Assembly (NCBI GenBank): GCA_026786085.1
Contig: JAJAYT010000506.1
Span: 1 to 44,633 of the forward strand
From: Microcoleus sp. CAN_BIN18
GTDB taxonomy: Bacteria > Cyanobacteriota > Cyanobacteriia > Cyanobacteriales > Microcoleaceae
DNA: 44,633 nt
Direction: 5' to 3'
The translations under genes were made by a program, and so were the position numbers. Below are positions 1 through 8,846 of the stretch, in pieces. Every line of letters starts with the position of its first letter. Position 1 is the first letter of the stretch. Below the pieces are notes generated by a model, which worked only from the letters and a program-made list of their open reading frames with translations, was not told the DNA's origin and did not search any database.

Positions 1-87
1 CGCCTGCAAAAAAACTGGATTTCTGTAAAAAATTAGAGGTTTGGCTGACGATAAATATAGCAATCAACGGGTTTTTAGCCAGCGGAT

Positions 88-193
88 CAGCTGCTCTGCA
101 TTTAAGTTGTATGTCAAAAAACAATTAAACAATGAGTGGGGTGGGATGTTGTAGCCCGCGCTGAATATAGAGTTTGGATGCGCGACAGCTTAA
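88..193 (+). repeat. MITE-like element, copy 1 (about 105 bp)
   Basis: This imperfect palindromic element fills most of the gene-free stretch 1–305. Its ends are related: the left end contains AGCTG and CTGCATTTAA, and the right end contains GACAGCTTAAC. It resembles the reverse complement of 5552–5656 along nearly the whole length, including the GGGGTGGG and AGCCC core. A partial copy lies at 30753–30830. No ORF is present inside. Nothing else recognisable was seen in 1–305. Confidence 0.6.
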
Positions 194-305
194 CTGCTGT
201 CAATTTTACAACTCTGTTGTCAGCCAGCCAAAACCTAACATTTGAGGTTAACTTTTGGCTAGCGAGAAATCTCAAACCTGAAATTTAAAATCCCAAAGAG
301 CACAA

Positions 306-2147
306 TTATGACATCCTGTCCAAACGATCTATCCGCTTGAACAAACGCAGCAGAGCCAACCCTGCACCCGCAGCTAGTACAGCCACCGCGACCGCAGGCC
401 AGACTTGATTGCTGACAAACAAGATTGTTGCCGACAAAGTAAAAGCACTCATCATCAAAGTATAATTGGTGCCCATTTGAACGCTGGTCATGCGGCGCAT
501 CAACCGCTCAGCTTCGGCAGAACGGACGCGAATCCGTAAATCTCCCTGTTCGAGTTTATCAATAGTCTCCTCAATCCGGCGTGGCAAACCCAAAGCGGTT
601 GAACTCACCTGAGCCGCCTGACGGCCGATTTCGTTAAAAATGCTGCTAGTTGGATCAGAGCCATTTCCATTAGTCATAAGCTGCATGGCAAAAGGTTGTG
701 CCACCTCCATAAAGTTAAACTCAGGGTCTAAACCCCGGCCTACGCCTTCAATCGTCGAAAAAGCTCGCATTACAAAAGTAAAGGTAGCTGGGAAGCGAAA
801 AGGTTGGTCGTAAGCAATATCGTAAAGGTCGTCGGTAATCGCGCTCACCGACTGCTCTTCAAAAGGCTTATCCATGAAGTTATCCAGCATATACTGGATC
901 GATCGGCGCACCGGACTCATATCACCTGTAGGAACCAAAGCGCCCAGATTGATTAGAGAATCCATAATCCGCTGTCCATCCTTGGAAGCAACGCCGTAGA
1001 GAGTCTCCATCAGTCCTTCGCGGACGTTGGACTGAATTTGCCCCATCATGCCGAAATCGTAGAAAATCAGAGATCCGTCAGCACTAACAGCGATATTGCC
1101 TGGGTGTGGGTCAGCATGGAAAAAGCCATCGTTGAGCAACTGCCGCAAATAGGCTTTGGCGCCTAACTGAGCGATTAATTTACGATCGATACCGGCGGCT
1201 TCCAAAGCTTCATAGTGGCTGATTTTAATCCCCGGCAGGTATTCCAAAGTCAGGACTCGTGGAGCCGCGTACCGCCAATAAACCCTCGGCACCTGCACCC
1301 AGTCGCAGTTGCTAAAATTGCGACGAAAAGTATCAGCATTGCGGCCTTCATGGAGATAGTCAATTTCCAGCCACAGAATGCGACAACATTCCTCATAAAT
1401 CCCCATCCAATCTCGGCCGCGGCCCCACTTAGGATGGTTTTGAAAATAGCGAGCAATGCCCTTAAGAATTTGCAAATCGATCTCAAACAACTTCCGCAGT
1501 CCAGGCCGCTGCACCTTAACTACAACTTCCGGGCCGGAGTGTAGTTGAGCTTTGTGTACCTGACCCAAACTGGCAGCGGCCAGGGGCACCGGGTCAAAGC
1601 TAAGATAGAGTTCCTGAACTGTCTTGCCCAAATCTTGCTCGACAATTACCTCTAACTGTTCGTAGCTGAAAGCAGGCACTTTGTCTTGCAGTTTAGAAAG
1701 TTCTTCGACAAACTCTGCGGGGAACAAATCGGCGCGGGTGGAAAATAATTGTCCAACTTTAATGAAAGTCGGGCCTAAATCCAAGAGTGTTTCTCGAACC
1801 CAGATAGCTTGAAAGCGGCGTCTGGAAACTTTCTTTTCTTCAGTTACGCCTCCCCAGTAGCTCCAATTTTTGCTGTCGAGCCACAGCGAAGCCAGCCAGA
1901 GCAGGACAAAGGCCCAAATGTCGAAGAAGCGGCGCTTCCGGGAGTATTTTTCGCGATTCCAGCGATAAGCTTTACTTTTGTAGGATTTACTAGCAGTTTT
2001 TGGCTCATCGGTGGCGTCGCCAGTCCGCTTGGGGGAGCGCTGGCGATTAACAGATTCATCAAGGAGAGCAGACACTTGGGTTCCCAAATTGCTTATTTTA
2101 TGTTGTTGCTTTGATGGCAGGTAGGAAGGAGCGCAGGAGAGCATCAT
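306..2147 (-). CDS. ABC1/UbiB-family atypical protein kinase
   Basis: A 613-residue member of the ABC1/ADCK/UbiB family, atypical kinases associated with isoprenoid-quinone or prenyl-lipid metabolism. The family marks are in order: the KxGQ motif (K130–Q133), the alanine-rich loop that replaces the glycine loop (about 189–197), a candidate ATP-binding lysine at K211, the catalytic HADPHPGN segment (344–351) and DFG (364–366). A hydrophobic C-terminal segment (about 575–605) should anchor it in a membrane. The N-terminal 70 residues are polar and less conserved-looking, so the true start could lie a little downstream. The DUF6825-like gene ends 46 nt upstream on the same strand, suggesting co-transcription. 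Cyanobacteria carry several paralogues, so the exact substrate cannot be assigned. Confidence 0.93.
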   Translation of the reverse strand: MMLSCAPSYLPSKQQHKISNLGTQVSALLDESVNRQRSPKRTGDATDEPKTASKSYKSKAYRWNREKYSRKRRFFDIWAFVLLWLASLWLDSKNWSYWGGVTEEKKVSRRRFQAIWVRETLLDLGPTFIKVGQLFSTRADLFPAEFVEELSKLQDKVPAFSYEQLEVIVEQDLGKTVQELYLSFDPVPLAAASLGQVHKAQLHSGPEVVVKVQRPGLRKLFEIDLQILKGIARYFQNHPKWGRGRDWMGIYEECCRILWLEIDYLHEGRNADTFRRNFSNCDWVQVPRVYWRYAAPRVLTLEYLPGIKISHYEALEAAGIDRKLIAQLGAKAYLRQLLNDGFFHADPHPGNIAVSADGSLIFYDFGMMGQIQSNVREGLMETLYGVASKDGQRIMDSLINLGALVPTGDMSPVRRSIQYMLDNFMDKPFEEQSVSAITDDLYDIAYDQPFRFPATFTFVMRAFSTIEGVGRGLDPEFNFMEVAQPFAMQLMTNGNGSDPTSSIFNEIGRQAAQVSSTALGLPRRIEETIDKLEQGDLRIRVRSAEAERLMRRMTSVQMGTNYTLMMSAFTLSATILFVSNQVWPAVAVAVLAAGAGLALLRLFKRIDRLDRMS

Positions 2148-2193
2148 CGCTTTGCGCTCGTCATGTAGTAAATAGTTTTTGTGGCAGCCCTAA

Positions 2194-2520
2194 TTAGGGC
2201 AAACTGCTGCGGTAGCGCTGCAATTCCGATCGCACCAATGCCACTTCAGCGCGTAGCTCGTCAATAGTTGCTTGCAAGTCGGTGGGAGAAATGTCTTGAA
2301 TGGTGGTTGCAGTGCCAGTTCTGGTCTGCATCGCCCCATCGGCTGCTCGATTTGCCCGTTCCACAACTCGATCGGTGAATTGGCGCAGCCGTTCTCTTTG
2401 TTCGGCGTCAAATTTGCCGAGTTCAGAGAAAGCGTTGGTTGCTGCGCCTTCTAATTGCTCGTACAGTGCTTCGGCAAGTGCTCTGCCTACAAAAAAAGCA
2501 TGAACTGGGGGTTTACTCAT
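2194..2520 (-). CDS. Small conserved cyanobacterial protein (DUF6825-like)
   Basis: A soluble 108-residue protein opening with MSKPPVHAFFVGRALAEAL. I recognise this N-terminus as highly conserved in cyanobacteria and plastid-bearing plants, and I believe the family is DUF6825; the number is from memory. It is mostly predicted helix: a charged region (about 35–60) precedes an ISPTDLQATIDELRAEV stretch that looks like a short coiled coil at the C-terminus. No catalytic motif is visible. It lies directly upstream of the UbiB-type kinase in the same direction with a 46-nt gap, so the two are probably one operon. Function unknown. Confidence 0.8.
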   Translation of the reverse strand: MSKPPVHAFFVGRALAEALYEQLEGAATNAFSELGKFDAEQRERLRQFTDRVVERANRAADGAMQTRTGTATTIQDISPTDLQATIDELRAEVALVRSELQRYRSSLP

Positions 2521-3052
2521 AAAAAAATCTCTGTGCGCTTCCGCAACAAATTATAACTTGCTTATCCCCGATGGTGCTTGCTTCTAAAGAAAGAAAGTTT
2601 GGGGAAAATAATGCGTGACTTGGAGCTTGCACAAAAACAAACGACTTTTTTTATGGGGCGCGATCGAACTATCCCGATCGCCTCCCCAGCCCCACCTCGA
2701 CCACCTAAGATGCTGCTCAGAGCCAGTGTTGCTGCTCATTTTTTTCTCAACCTTGATAGGTTTCACCAAAGTAATGAGCGACATCACATAATTTGTGTTG
2801 TGCCTCAAGCTTAACATAAATCACATCAAAATATCAAATGTTTATGCAAATTTTTCCGACGAGCATTTGGATTGTAGAAGGAATAGAAAATATTTGATAA
2901 ACTCAGCCCCGGACTATTAGAATTTTTTCAGTCAATTGCGGATTTTGCAAGATAGTCGGTGGCACGGAAGGGCGTTATTTGATCCACAATCAATGGATAT
3001 TTACTGACTCATAAAATTAAGTGTTTATCAGCACTTAGCAACGAAAATCATC
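2521..3052. other. Gene-free interval between the kinase 3' end and the DUF6825-like gene
   Basis: About 530 nt without a convincing gene. Two overlapping ORFs on opposite strands (2578–2814 and 2584–2817) have low-complexity, non-family-like translations and no Shine–Dalgarno sequence, so I did not call them. The promoter of the DUF6825-like gene should lie in the right-hand flank of position 2520. I see no RNA gene or strong repeat here. Confidence 0.5.
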
Positions 3053-4639
3053 CTAATTTGTCCCAGGTTCAGGAAAAGGCACAGTCGGTTCGGCAACAGG
3101 GGGCGGGGAGTAAGGGGCGATCGAACTATCTGAATTGCTGCCACTGCGGCTTGGTATTGGTGGTTGGGCCGATCGCACGGTGGGCGACGGTAGTCCTGGG
3201 GGCTCCGATTCCAACGGCGGCAAGGTTTCAGCACTTGTGGTAGCAGGCTGAACGGATGCCGGAGGCGAGTAGCCCGGCGGTGGCACTGCCGATGGCAGGG
3301 GCGCAACTTCCGGTAATGGTGCGGATGCTGGTTCGGGTAAGGGTTCGATTCGGGGTTTAGGCTCTGGAATTGGGGGTTCAGAAGGCTGCGCTTCGGACTC
3401 GGGCGTCGGGGATGGTGAAGGTGACGTTTCGGGTTCTGGAGCGGGGGTTTCTGGACTGGGGAGCGCAGAAGGTTGGGCGCTAGCTGTTGATGGATCGATC
3501 GGTTCGGGAATTTGGCTGCTGTCTGACGTGGGTTGGGAGTCCTTGTTGAGTTCGTCGATCGGGGGGAGAGGGCTGCTTTCGACAGACGGCTGCCCGAACA
3601 TCGGCCCAGACAAATCGCGGGATTTGAGCAAATCTTCCAGAGATGGGAAGGCTTGAGTTGTCGATCCGTTGCTGCTGACACTGGTGCTGTTGTACCGCCA
3701 GGCTAGGTCAAAACCCATCCAGCCGGCAATTGCAGCCGTTACGACAAACGCTAGGAAAGTCAATTGTGGCGGGGGAGGTGCGGGCAATCGCAGACTTTGC
3801 TTGCCTGTTCTCTCTGCTGATACTCGCTCTGTTTCTTGCAGCATGGTAAGCCAATGTTCCACTGTCTGGGGGCGTTTTTGGGGGTCGGTTTCGAGTCCCT
3901 GAAGGATTGCTTGCTCGATTCTGGGGCTGAGGTTGGGCTGAAATTGGCGCAACTCGGCGAGGGGAATTCGATCGCGCAGGGGTGCTGCTACGGGCGGCAC
4001 GCCGGAGAGTAAGTAGTAGAGGGTGGCTGCGATCGCGTAGATGTCTGTAGCAGGTGTACATTTACCGTCAGAGAGGTATTGTTCGATCGGCGCATACCCT
4101 GGACACAGCCAGTTAGTGTGGGTTTGTTTGGTGCCGATGGTAAAGTCGCGAGCAATGCCAAAGTCTATTAACATTACTAGATGAGAATCATCTCGCCGGA
4201 TCATATTTTCGGGATTGATGTCTCCGTGCAGCAATCCGCTGTGGTGAACTGTGCTTACGGCTGATGCTATTTGCCAAATGTAGTGCAGGGCCTCGGCTTC
4301 TGCTAGCGGCCCATCGGTTTCGACTATTTGGGCGAGAGTTTTGCCGGGAATGTAGTCCATCGCGACAAAAGACTGTCCGGCTTCTTCAAAAAAGTCGATC
4401 GCCCTGACGATGTTGGAATGCTGGCACCGTGACAGGCGTTGGGCTTCGGCAATAAACTGCTGCTGAAACTGGGCTGATGCTGGGTGTTGGCGCAGACTTT
4501 CGTTGAGGGTTTTGAGTACGACTGTTTTATTCAGATGGGTGTGGATAGCTCGGTAAGTAATGCCGAACCCTCCTATGCCTAAAGTCGCGTTGATTGTGTA
4601 TTTGCCCTGTTGCAGGACTGTTGCTGTCGCTAAGTTCAT
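3053..4639 (-). CDS. Ser/Thr protein kinase, non-RD type, with membrane segment and Pro-rich tail
   Basis: A 528-residue eukaryotic-type kinase. Visible motifs: glycine loop GIGGFG (21–26), ATP lysine K43 in VLK, helix-C glutamate about E65, catalytic loop HGDINPEN (138–145), DFG (159–161) and the cyanobacterial-style APIEQY (183–188) in place of APE. The catalytic loop has Gly for the usual Arg (a non-RD kinase) and Asn for the usual Lys, while D140 and N145 are kept. A hydrophobic segment (about 292–310) is probably a membrane anchor. The remaining 200 residues are rich in Pro, Ser and Glu, with no recognised sensor domain, and should be outside the cytoplasm. The substrate is unknown. The gene appears monocistronic. 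Confidence 0.9.
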   Translation of the reverse strand: MNLATATVLQQGKYTINATLGIGGFGITYRAIHTHLNKTVVLKTLNESLRQHPASAQFQQQFIAEAQRLSRCQHSNIVRAIDFFEEAGQSFVAMDYIPGKTLAQIVETDGPLAEAEALHYIWQIASAVSTVHHSGLLHGDINPENMIRRDDSHLVMLIDFGIARDFTIGTKQTHTNWLCPGYAPIEQYLSDGKCTPATDIYAIAATLYYLLSGVPPVAAPLRDRIPLAELRQFQPNLSPRIEQAILQGLETDPQKRPQTVEHWLTMLQETERVSAERTGKQSLRLPAPPPPQLTFLAFVVTAAIAGWMGFDLAWRYNSTSVSSNGSTTQAFPSLEDLLKSRDLSGPMFGQPSVESSPLPPIDELNKDSQPTSDSSQIPEPIDPSTASAQPSALPSPETPAPEPETSPSPSPTPESEAQPSEPPIPEPKPRIEPLPEPASAPLPEVAPLPSAVPPPGYSPPASVQPATTSAETLPPLESEPPGLPSPTVRSAQPPIPSRSGSNSDSSIAPYSPPPVAEPTVPFPEPGTN

Positions 4640-5006
4640 CTTCAGTTGATGCCGGTTCCCAAACTATGCTACCGCCTTTGGGTTATTTCGCTTTGTTTAG
4701 GACTAATGTTCGATCGACCTGCGCCCTACTTTTGGCTTGATCTCTGCCATATCAATTTATCTGTAGCAATTGTCTTAAAACTTAACACAATATTTGCCCA
4801 ATAAAAATCCCGCTCTTGTGGAACGGGAAAGCCATCAGGGTGCATCTATATAATTTGACCATAACGCATGGGGGGTATAACCCCTTTTTTCTTTAATAAA
4901 TCTTTACAATTGACCGATCTATGTAAATATTTAAATATTTACTTGACTTTTGAACAATTTTATAGTTTTAAATTGAAATTGATAGTTAACTGTCAACTGT
5001 CAACTG
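4640..5006. other. Intergenic region with a possible small RNA
   Basis: This 367-nt gap contains the kinase promoter region on the minus strand. On the plus strand there is a small hairpin at 4808–4828 (TCCCG/CGGGA arms) followed 44 nt later by a terminator-like hairpin (4872–4890). A reading frame at 4868–5086 is A/T-rich and unconvincing. Short repeats of the AACTGTCAACTGTC type occur at about 4985–5015. Confidence 0.35.
4872..4890 (+). terminator. Rho-independent-type terminator, plus strand
   Basis: GGGGT–ATA–ACCCC forms a 5-bp GC-rich stem followed immediately by six T residues (4885–4890). It faces the plus strand, although the genes on both sides are on the minus strand, so it may end an unannotated short transcript. 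Confidence 0.5.
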
Positions 5007-5459
5007 TCAACTGTTACCGTGCTTCGGCAAATGGTGCAGCAAATACCATAAGACGGCTATATTCGCGACAAGTACGGCTAACTTAAGTACGGTGACACCC
5101 TGAAATAACTCATATATTTCTGGCGGAATACTGATGCCTACTAGCACTAATACTAAAATTGTTGCCCAGCCTTTTTCGCACCACAAGCCAACCGCTTCAA
5201 CAGTAGTCAAACCAGCATAAAGTGCTGCCGCTAGTCCGCTAAATAATAAGGTTTTTTGCTTAACACTTAGAACTTTTTCTAATAAAAACTCAATGATTTT
5301 TAGTTTGCTTTCTAACAAATAAGATTCCGAAAAATCTTCTAAGGCTTGATGATTTTTTAGTGCTAAAAGCAAAGCGATTGAAGTTACTGTCAAGAGGGAA
5401 GCAACAAAACTTTTGTAAAGGACAATTGCGATCAAAGCTGGAGGACGCTGTTTTTTCAC
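5007..5459 (-). CDS. DUF2127 family membrane protein
   Basis: A 150-residue integral membrane protein with four likely hydrophobic segments (about 10–30, 65–85, 95–115 and 122–142). The segment order and the short opening RPPALIAIVLYKSFVASLL match the DUF2127 family, whose function is unknown. The start at 5459 is reasonable because the first transmembrane helix follows directly. No partner gene is close: 200 nt of heptamer and MITE repeats lie upstream, and the kinase is separate. Confidence 0.75.
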   Translation of the reverse strand: MKKQRPPALIAIVLYKSFVASLLTVTSIALLLALKNHQALEDFSESYLLESKLKIIEFLLEKVLSVKQKTLLFSGLAAALYAGLTTVEAVGLWCEKGWATILVLVLVGISIPPEIYELFQGVTVLKLAVLVANIAVLWYLLHHLPKHGNS

Positions 5460-5503
5460 GTAAATTCTAGAAATATCAATAATTTGCGATCGGCTTGTGA
5501 AGG

Positions 5504-5541
5504 AAGAAGGAAGAAGGAAGAAGGAAGAAGGAAGAAGGAAT
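5504..5541. repeat. Heptamer tandem repeat (GGAAGAA)
   Basis: About five units of a 7-nt GGAAGAA repeat, of the short tandemly repeated repetitive (STRR) type known from filamentous cyanobacteria. The same repeat recurs at about 34545–34642 (opposite orientation) and 39632–39668. Confidence 0.8.
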
Positions 5542-5551
5542 TAAGAATGTC

Positions 5552-5656
5552 CTAAGCTGTTGCACATTTAAATTGTATATTCGGGGCAGCGTCGAAGCCC
5601 ACCCCACAAGAGTTTGATTATTTTTCGACATACGATTTAAATGCAAAACAGCTTAA
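5552..5656 (-). repeat. MITE-like element, copy 2 (about 105 bp)
   Basis: The ends are inverted: TAAGCTGTTGCACATTTAAA-like at the left and ATTTAAATGCAAAACAGCTTA-like at the right, about 19 of 22 positions pairing. Its reverse complement aligns with copy 1 at 88–193 over the whole length. It carries no coding capacity. It lies immediately downstream of the CCA-enzyme stop codon. Confidence 0.7.
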
Positions 5657-5667
5657 CACACACCATG

Positions 5668-8562
5668 CTAAGATTGAGGATAATGTTGTGCTAAGAAAGA
5701 GATAGCAGCAGCCCGATCGCCCAAATCGCCATCCAACGCAGCCGCCAACAAATCATCCAACATCCGTTTAAACCCAGGCCCCGGCTTGTAACCCAATGCC
5801 TTCAAGTCATTGCCGTTTAAAGGCGACTCAATATTTGCCCACTTGGTGAGGTATTCCCAAATCTGGCGACGGATACTTCGGGGGCTTTGTAGGGCGATCG
5901 CAATTAGCAGCGGTAACTCATAATTCCGCAACAGAAATATCAATTGACTGGGTAAATTACACTTCAGTAAACCCTTTGCTAATTCCTGATTTCCAACTTC
6001 CAAAAGTTCCAGCCGTTTAATACTGTCAGCAGGTAACTGAAGATTTGTAGCCACCTTAACCCGATATTCCGGTGCTAAATAAGCGATCAAAACTTCCAGC
6101 CGCATCTGCCAATCAGGAATATTGATAACTGGGAATCGGGAATTGGGAATTGGTAATCTGGAATTGGCAATAGTTGCCTCTTTCAAAATCAATCCGTTAC
6201 ATCCGTTAAATCCGTTACGAAATCCGTTGCCGAACTTCCTTCCCTCCAAACATCGATCGAGTAAACGCAACCTGCGCCACAACTCCCGATCCAACTCCAA
6301 AGTAGGATGAATACAGCGCAAAGCCTGCAAATCTCCCAGCATTTGCAAAGCAGCCTGCCAATAAGGAGCTTGCAAAATGTACTTTAACTCACTTTTCAGC
6401 CGAGTTTCTAAAGCCGGAGCTCTGCCATTTTCCCCCTGAATGCGGTAATAAATCCCACTTTCCAAAGCGTTGCGGATGTATCCTTCAGTCTGCGACTCAA
6501 TGGAAAATCCCAGCCGCACCGCAAACCGCACAGCCCGATAAATTCGCGTCGGATCTTCGATAAAACTGTTGGCGTGCAAAACTCGAATTTGCCGCGCTTC
6601 CAAATCTAGCAAACCGCCAAAAAAATCCAACAATTCACCGCTGCGAGGAATACCCAACCGCACAGCCAGCGCATTAATTGTAAAATCCCTGCGGTACAAA
6701 TCTTGGCGGATCGAACTCGCTTCAACTTCAGGATTTGCAGCCGGATAAGGGTAAAATTCAGTACGAGCCGTAGCGATATCTAGCCACAGGGAACCGAAAG
6801 CAGAGTCTTTGTGCCACAACAGCGCGGCGGTTTGAAATTGACCGTGAACGTCTAAACGCGAGTCTGGGTAAAGCTTTTGCAGCGATGCAGCTAACTCTAC
6901 TCCAGCACCGGAATCGTCGGTGCCGCAGTTGCCATCGACTACCAAATCAATATCAGTGAGTGCCAGTTTATCATCCGTGGCTAACAGTAAATCCCGGACT
7001 GCTCCACCGACAATATAAAGTTGCCAGCCGCGCTCTTGGGCAATGTTGGCTGCGATCGACAATAATTGCCATAATTCGCTACTAATGCCCGATCGCAACA
7101 ACTGCTCAACCGACTCGGGCATGGGACAATTAGACAACTCAGTATTACTGCCGCTATCTCGCGCTTTTTGCTGGTGCAATTCCCGCAAAACGTCAGTGCG
7201 AGTCACAATTCCCACCAATTGGCCGTTTTCCAATACTGGCAAACGCCCGATATCATAAGTCACCATTAAAGCTTCAATTTCTGGCAGCAAGGTATCCGGG
7301 GCGATCGTTTTTAGCTGCGGAGTCATGTAACCCTTAACCGGGGCGTGACTGAAACCGTGGTGTAGGGCAATGTCAATGTCGCGGCGCGAGATAATCCCGG
7401 TAAGTCGATCGCCCGCATCGACTACAGGCAGCCCCGAATGCCCGTAACGCAGGAGGATACGGTGAGCTTCTCCCACGGAAGTTTCTGGGCGAATGCTCCG
7501 CACTGGAGATGACATTAATTCGCGGGCGGTTGGAGGATGGGGGATTTGAGCTTTGAGTTGGTCGGCTAATTGATTCAAAGTCAGCAGGGCGTCAACATCG
7601 CGGGTGGCGAGGGATGCGGCGCGGGCGTGGCCTCCGCCACCGAAAGGTTTGAACAATTCGCTGAGGTTTGTGCCTTCGATGCGCGATCGACCGATAATAG
7701 CTAAGCGGTTGGAAACTGGCGATTCACCGATGTTGCGGTTGTCGTTTTCGCTAAATTTATAGACATTACCCAAAAGTAGAGCATCGGTTTCAGTCAAATC
7801 GAGCAAGCGAGAAGCCAGGGAAGAAAGTCCGGGAACATAGTCGTCAGTAGATAGCAGCACCCAAGCTACTGTATAACCGTGCAAGGTTTCCGATCGCAAA
7901 TTATTCAGCGCTTCCTTGAGCAAATCCTGCAATTGCGGAGACAAACCGGGTTCTACATATTCCGCGATTACCCGCAAACTCGCTCCCTGTTCCATTAACC
8001 ACGCTAAAGCCATTGCATCTCGCGCGGTTGCGCCCTCAAAGGTGAGGGAACCTGTATCGACGTGGATACCGAGGGCCATGACTGTGGCTTCTGAAGGTAG
8101 GAGGCGGGATACTGTATCGCCATTTTCTGCTGCATTTTTGATTTTTTCGCGCAGTTTTTCGACAATTAATGTGGTGGTTGCGCCGACTGCTTCGATTTGG
8201 GTGACAGTAGCGGGGATGTCCAAATCAGCTTGTAAATGATGATCGAAAACGGCTATTTCGTTGATGTGTGGCAAGTCTAGCCATTCGGCGGCTTTTCCTA
8301 GTCGATCGCGCTGTGACGCATCCACTATACTAATAGATCGAATTTGTTGCGGATTGACCGATCGACGTTCAATCAGCGGATACTCGTCGCGGTGTAGCGC
8401 CAAAAAATCTCGCACCGTCGGGTGACAACCGCCCGTCAGCACAATTCTGCTACCTGGGTACAGCACACAAAGTCCCACCGCCGCGCCCAAGCTGTCAAAA
8501 TCTGCTGTTGTGTGACACAAAACTAAGTCCATAGCCGAAAATCCCGCATCTCTCACTCCCAC
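5668..8562 (-). CDS. CCA-adding tRNA nucleotidyltransferase fused to DHH and CBS domains
   Basis: A 964-codon fusion; the better start is probably Met11 (8532), since MDLVLCHTTADFDS begins the DHH domain. Order: DHH phosphoesterase (HTTADFDS 17–24, FDHH 105–108, GGGGHARAAS 307–316), two CBS domains (about 343–400 and 408–462), then the tRNA nucleotidyltransferase/poly(A) polymerase head (VGGAVRD 517–523, catalytic DIDLV 536–540, RRDFTINAL 623–631, EDPTRIYRAVRFA 668–680) and a C-terminal RNA-binding region. Cyanobacteria such as Synechocystis (sll1253) have this fusion; it should add or repair tRNA CCA ends, with CBS domains sensing adenine nucleotides (inference). Residues about 776–816 are translated repeats rich in N, G, S and P, which look like an insertion into the body domain. 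No frameshift results. Confidence 0.9.
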   Translation of the reverse strand: MGVRDAGFSAMDLVLCHTTADFDSLGAAVGLCVLYPGSRIVLTGGCHPTVRDFLALHRDEYPLIERRSVNPQQIRSISIVDASQRDRLGKAAEWLDLPHINEIAVFDHHLQADLDIPATVTQIEAVGATTTLIVEKLREKIKNAAENGDTVSRLLPSEATVMALGIHVDTGSLTFEGATARDAMALAWLMEQGASLRVIAEYVEPGLSPQLQDLLKEALNNLRSETLHGYTVAWVLLSTDDYVPGLSSLASRLLDLTETDALLLGNVYKFSENDNRNIGESPVSNRLAIIGRSRIEGTNLSELFKPFGGGGHARAASLATRDVDALLTLNQLADQLKAQIPHPPTARELMSSPVRSIRPETSVGEAHRILLRYGHSGLPVVDAGDRLTGIISRRDIDIALHHGFSHAPVKGYMTPQLKTIAPDTLLPEIEALMVTYDIGRLPVLENGQLVGIVTRTDVLRELHQQKARDSGSNTELSNCPMPESVEQLLRSGISSELWQLLSIAANIAQERGWQLYIVGGAVRDLLLATDDKLALTDIDLVVDGNCGTDDSGAGVELAASLQKLYPDSRLDVHGQFQTAALLWHKDSAFGSLWLDIATARTEFYPYPAANPEVEASSIRQDLYRRDFTINALAVRLGIPRSGELLDFFGGLLDLEARQIRVLHANSFIEDPTRIYRAVRFAVRLGFSIESQTEGYIRNALESGIYYRIQGENGRAPALETRLKSELKYILQAPYWQAALQMLGDLQALRCIHPTLELDRELWRRLRLLDRCLEGRKFGNGFRNGFNGCNGLILKEATIANSRLPIPNSRFPVINIPDWQMRLEVLIAYLAPEYRVKVATNLQLPADSIKRLELLEVGNQELAKGLLKCNLPSQLIFLLRNYELPLLIAIALQSPRSIRRQIWEYLTKWANIESPLNGNDLKALGYKPGPGFKRMLDDLLAAALDGDLGDRAAAISFLAQHYPQS
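6122..6237. repeat. Two short tandem-repeat tracts inside the CCA-enzyme CDS
   Basis: On the plus strand, 6128–6170 carries degenerate heptamers of the GGGAATT/GGTAATC kind, and 6195–6230 carries four AATCCGTTA/AAATCCGTTG units. Both are typical intergenic STRR sequences of this genome, yet here they are translated in frame as residues about 776–816 of the minus-strand protein. Confidence 0.75.
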
Positions 8563-8612
8563 AGTAGCAATTTCTGGTGCTCGGATACCGGATCGGGCGA
8601 TCGGGCTTTAAC

Positions 8613-8819
8613 TTAACCTTTCCAGTTTTCTGCGCTGTAGCGAACAATGATAAAATTGATTAAAATCTCAAGAGCCGCTAACGCCTGTTTGCGCAACTGA
8701 GAATTTGCACGGGCGAGTCGAATTTTATAAGCCGATAATCTCCCGATTGATCGTTGCAAGACTTTCAAAAACTGTAGAATCCCCACACATTCACGCTGGG
8801 GAGTGACAATTTTCATCAA
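8613..8819 (-). CDS. Hypothetical small protein, doubtful
   Basis: An open frame of 68 codons (TTG at 8819, ATG at 8816) ending 50 nt upstream of the CCA-enzyme ORF in the same direction. The translation is basic and helical, with an amphipathic middle (about residues 24–55), and has no motif I recognise. Only a weak GGTGG sequence precedes the start. The plus strand of this interval must also contain the psbZ promoter, so the frame may be fortuitous. Confidence 0.3.
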   Translation of the reverse strand: MMKIVTPQRECVGILQFLKVLQRSIGRLSAYKIRLARANSQLRKQALAALEILINFIIVRYSAENWKG

Positions 8820-8846
8820 TCCACCGTCATATCGAAAGGAGAAAAG

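Noticed and set aside
3028-3681. A 217-codon ORF overlapping the kinase tail on the same strand, another frame
   Set aside because: It is a frame-shadow of the Pro-rich kinase tail; translation is Arg/Pro/His-rich with no family features.
4800-4890. Yfr2-family sRNA
   Set aside because: The duplicated GGAAACA loop motif I associate with Yfr2 is not present, so the region is left as an unnamed candidate.
4868-5086. A 72-codon plus-strand ORF
   Set aside because: It starts at the terminator hairpin, is A/T-rich repeat sequence and overlaps the DUF2127 gene.
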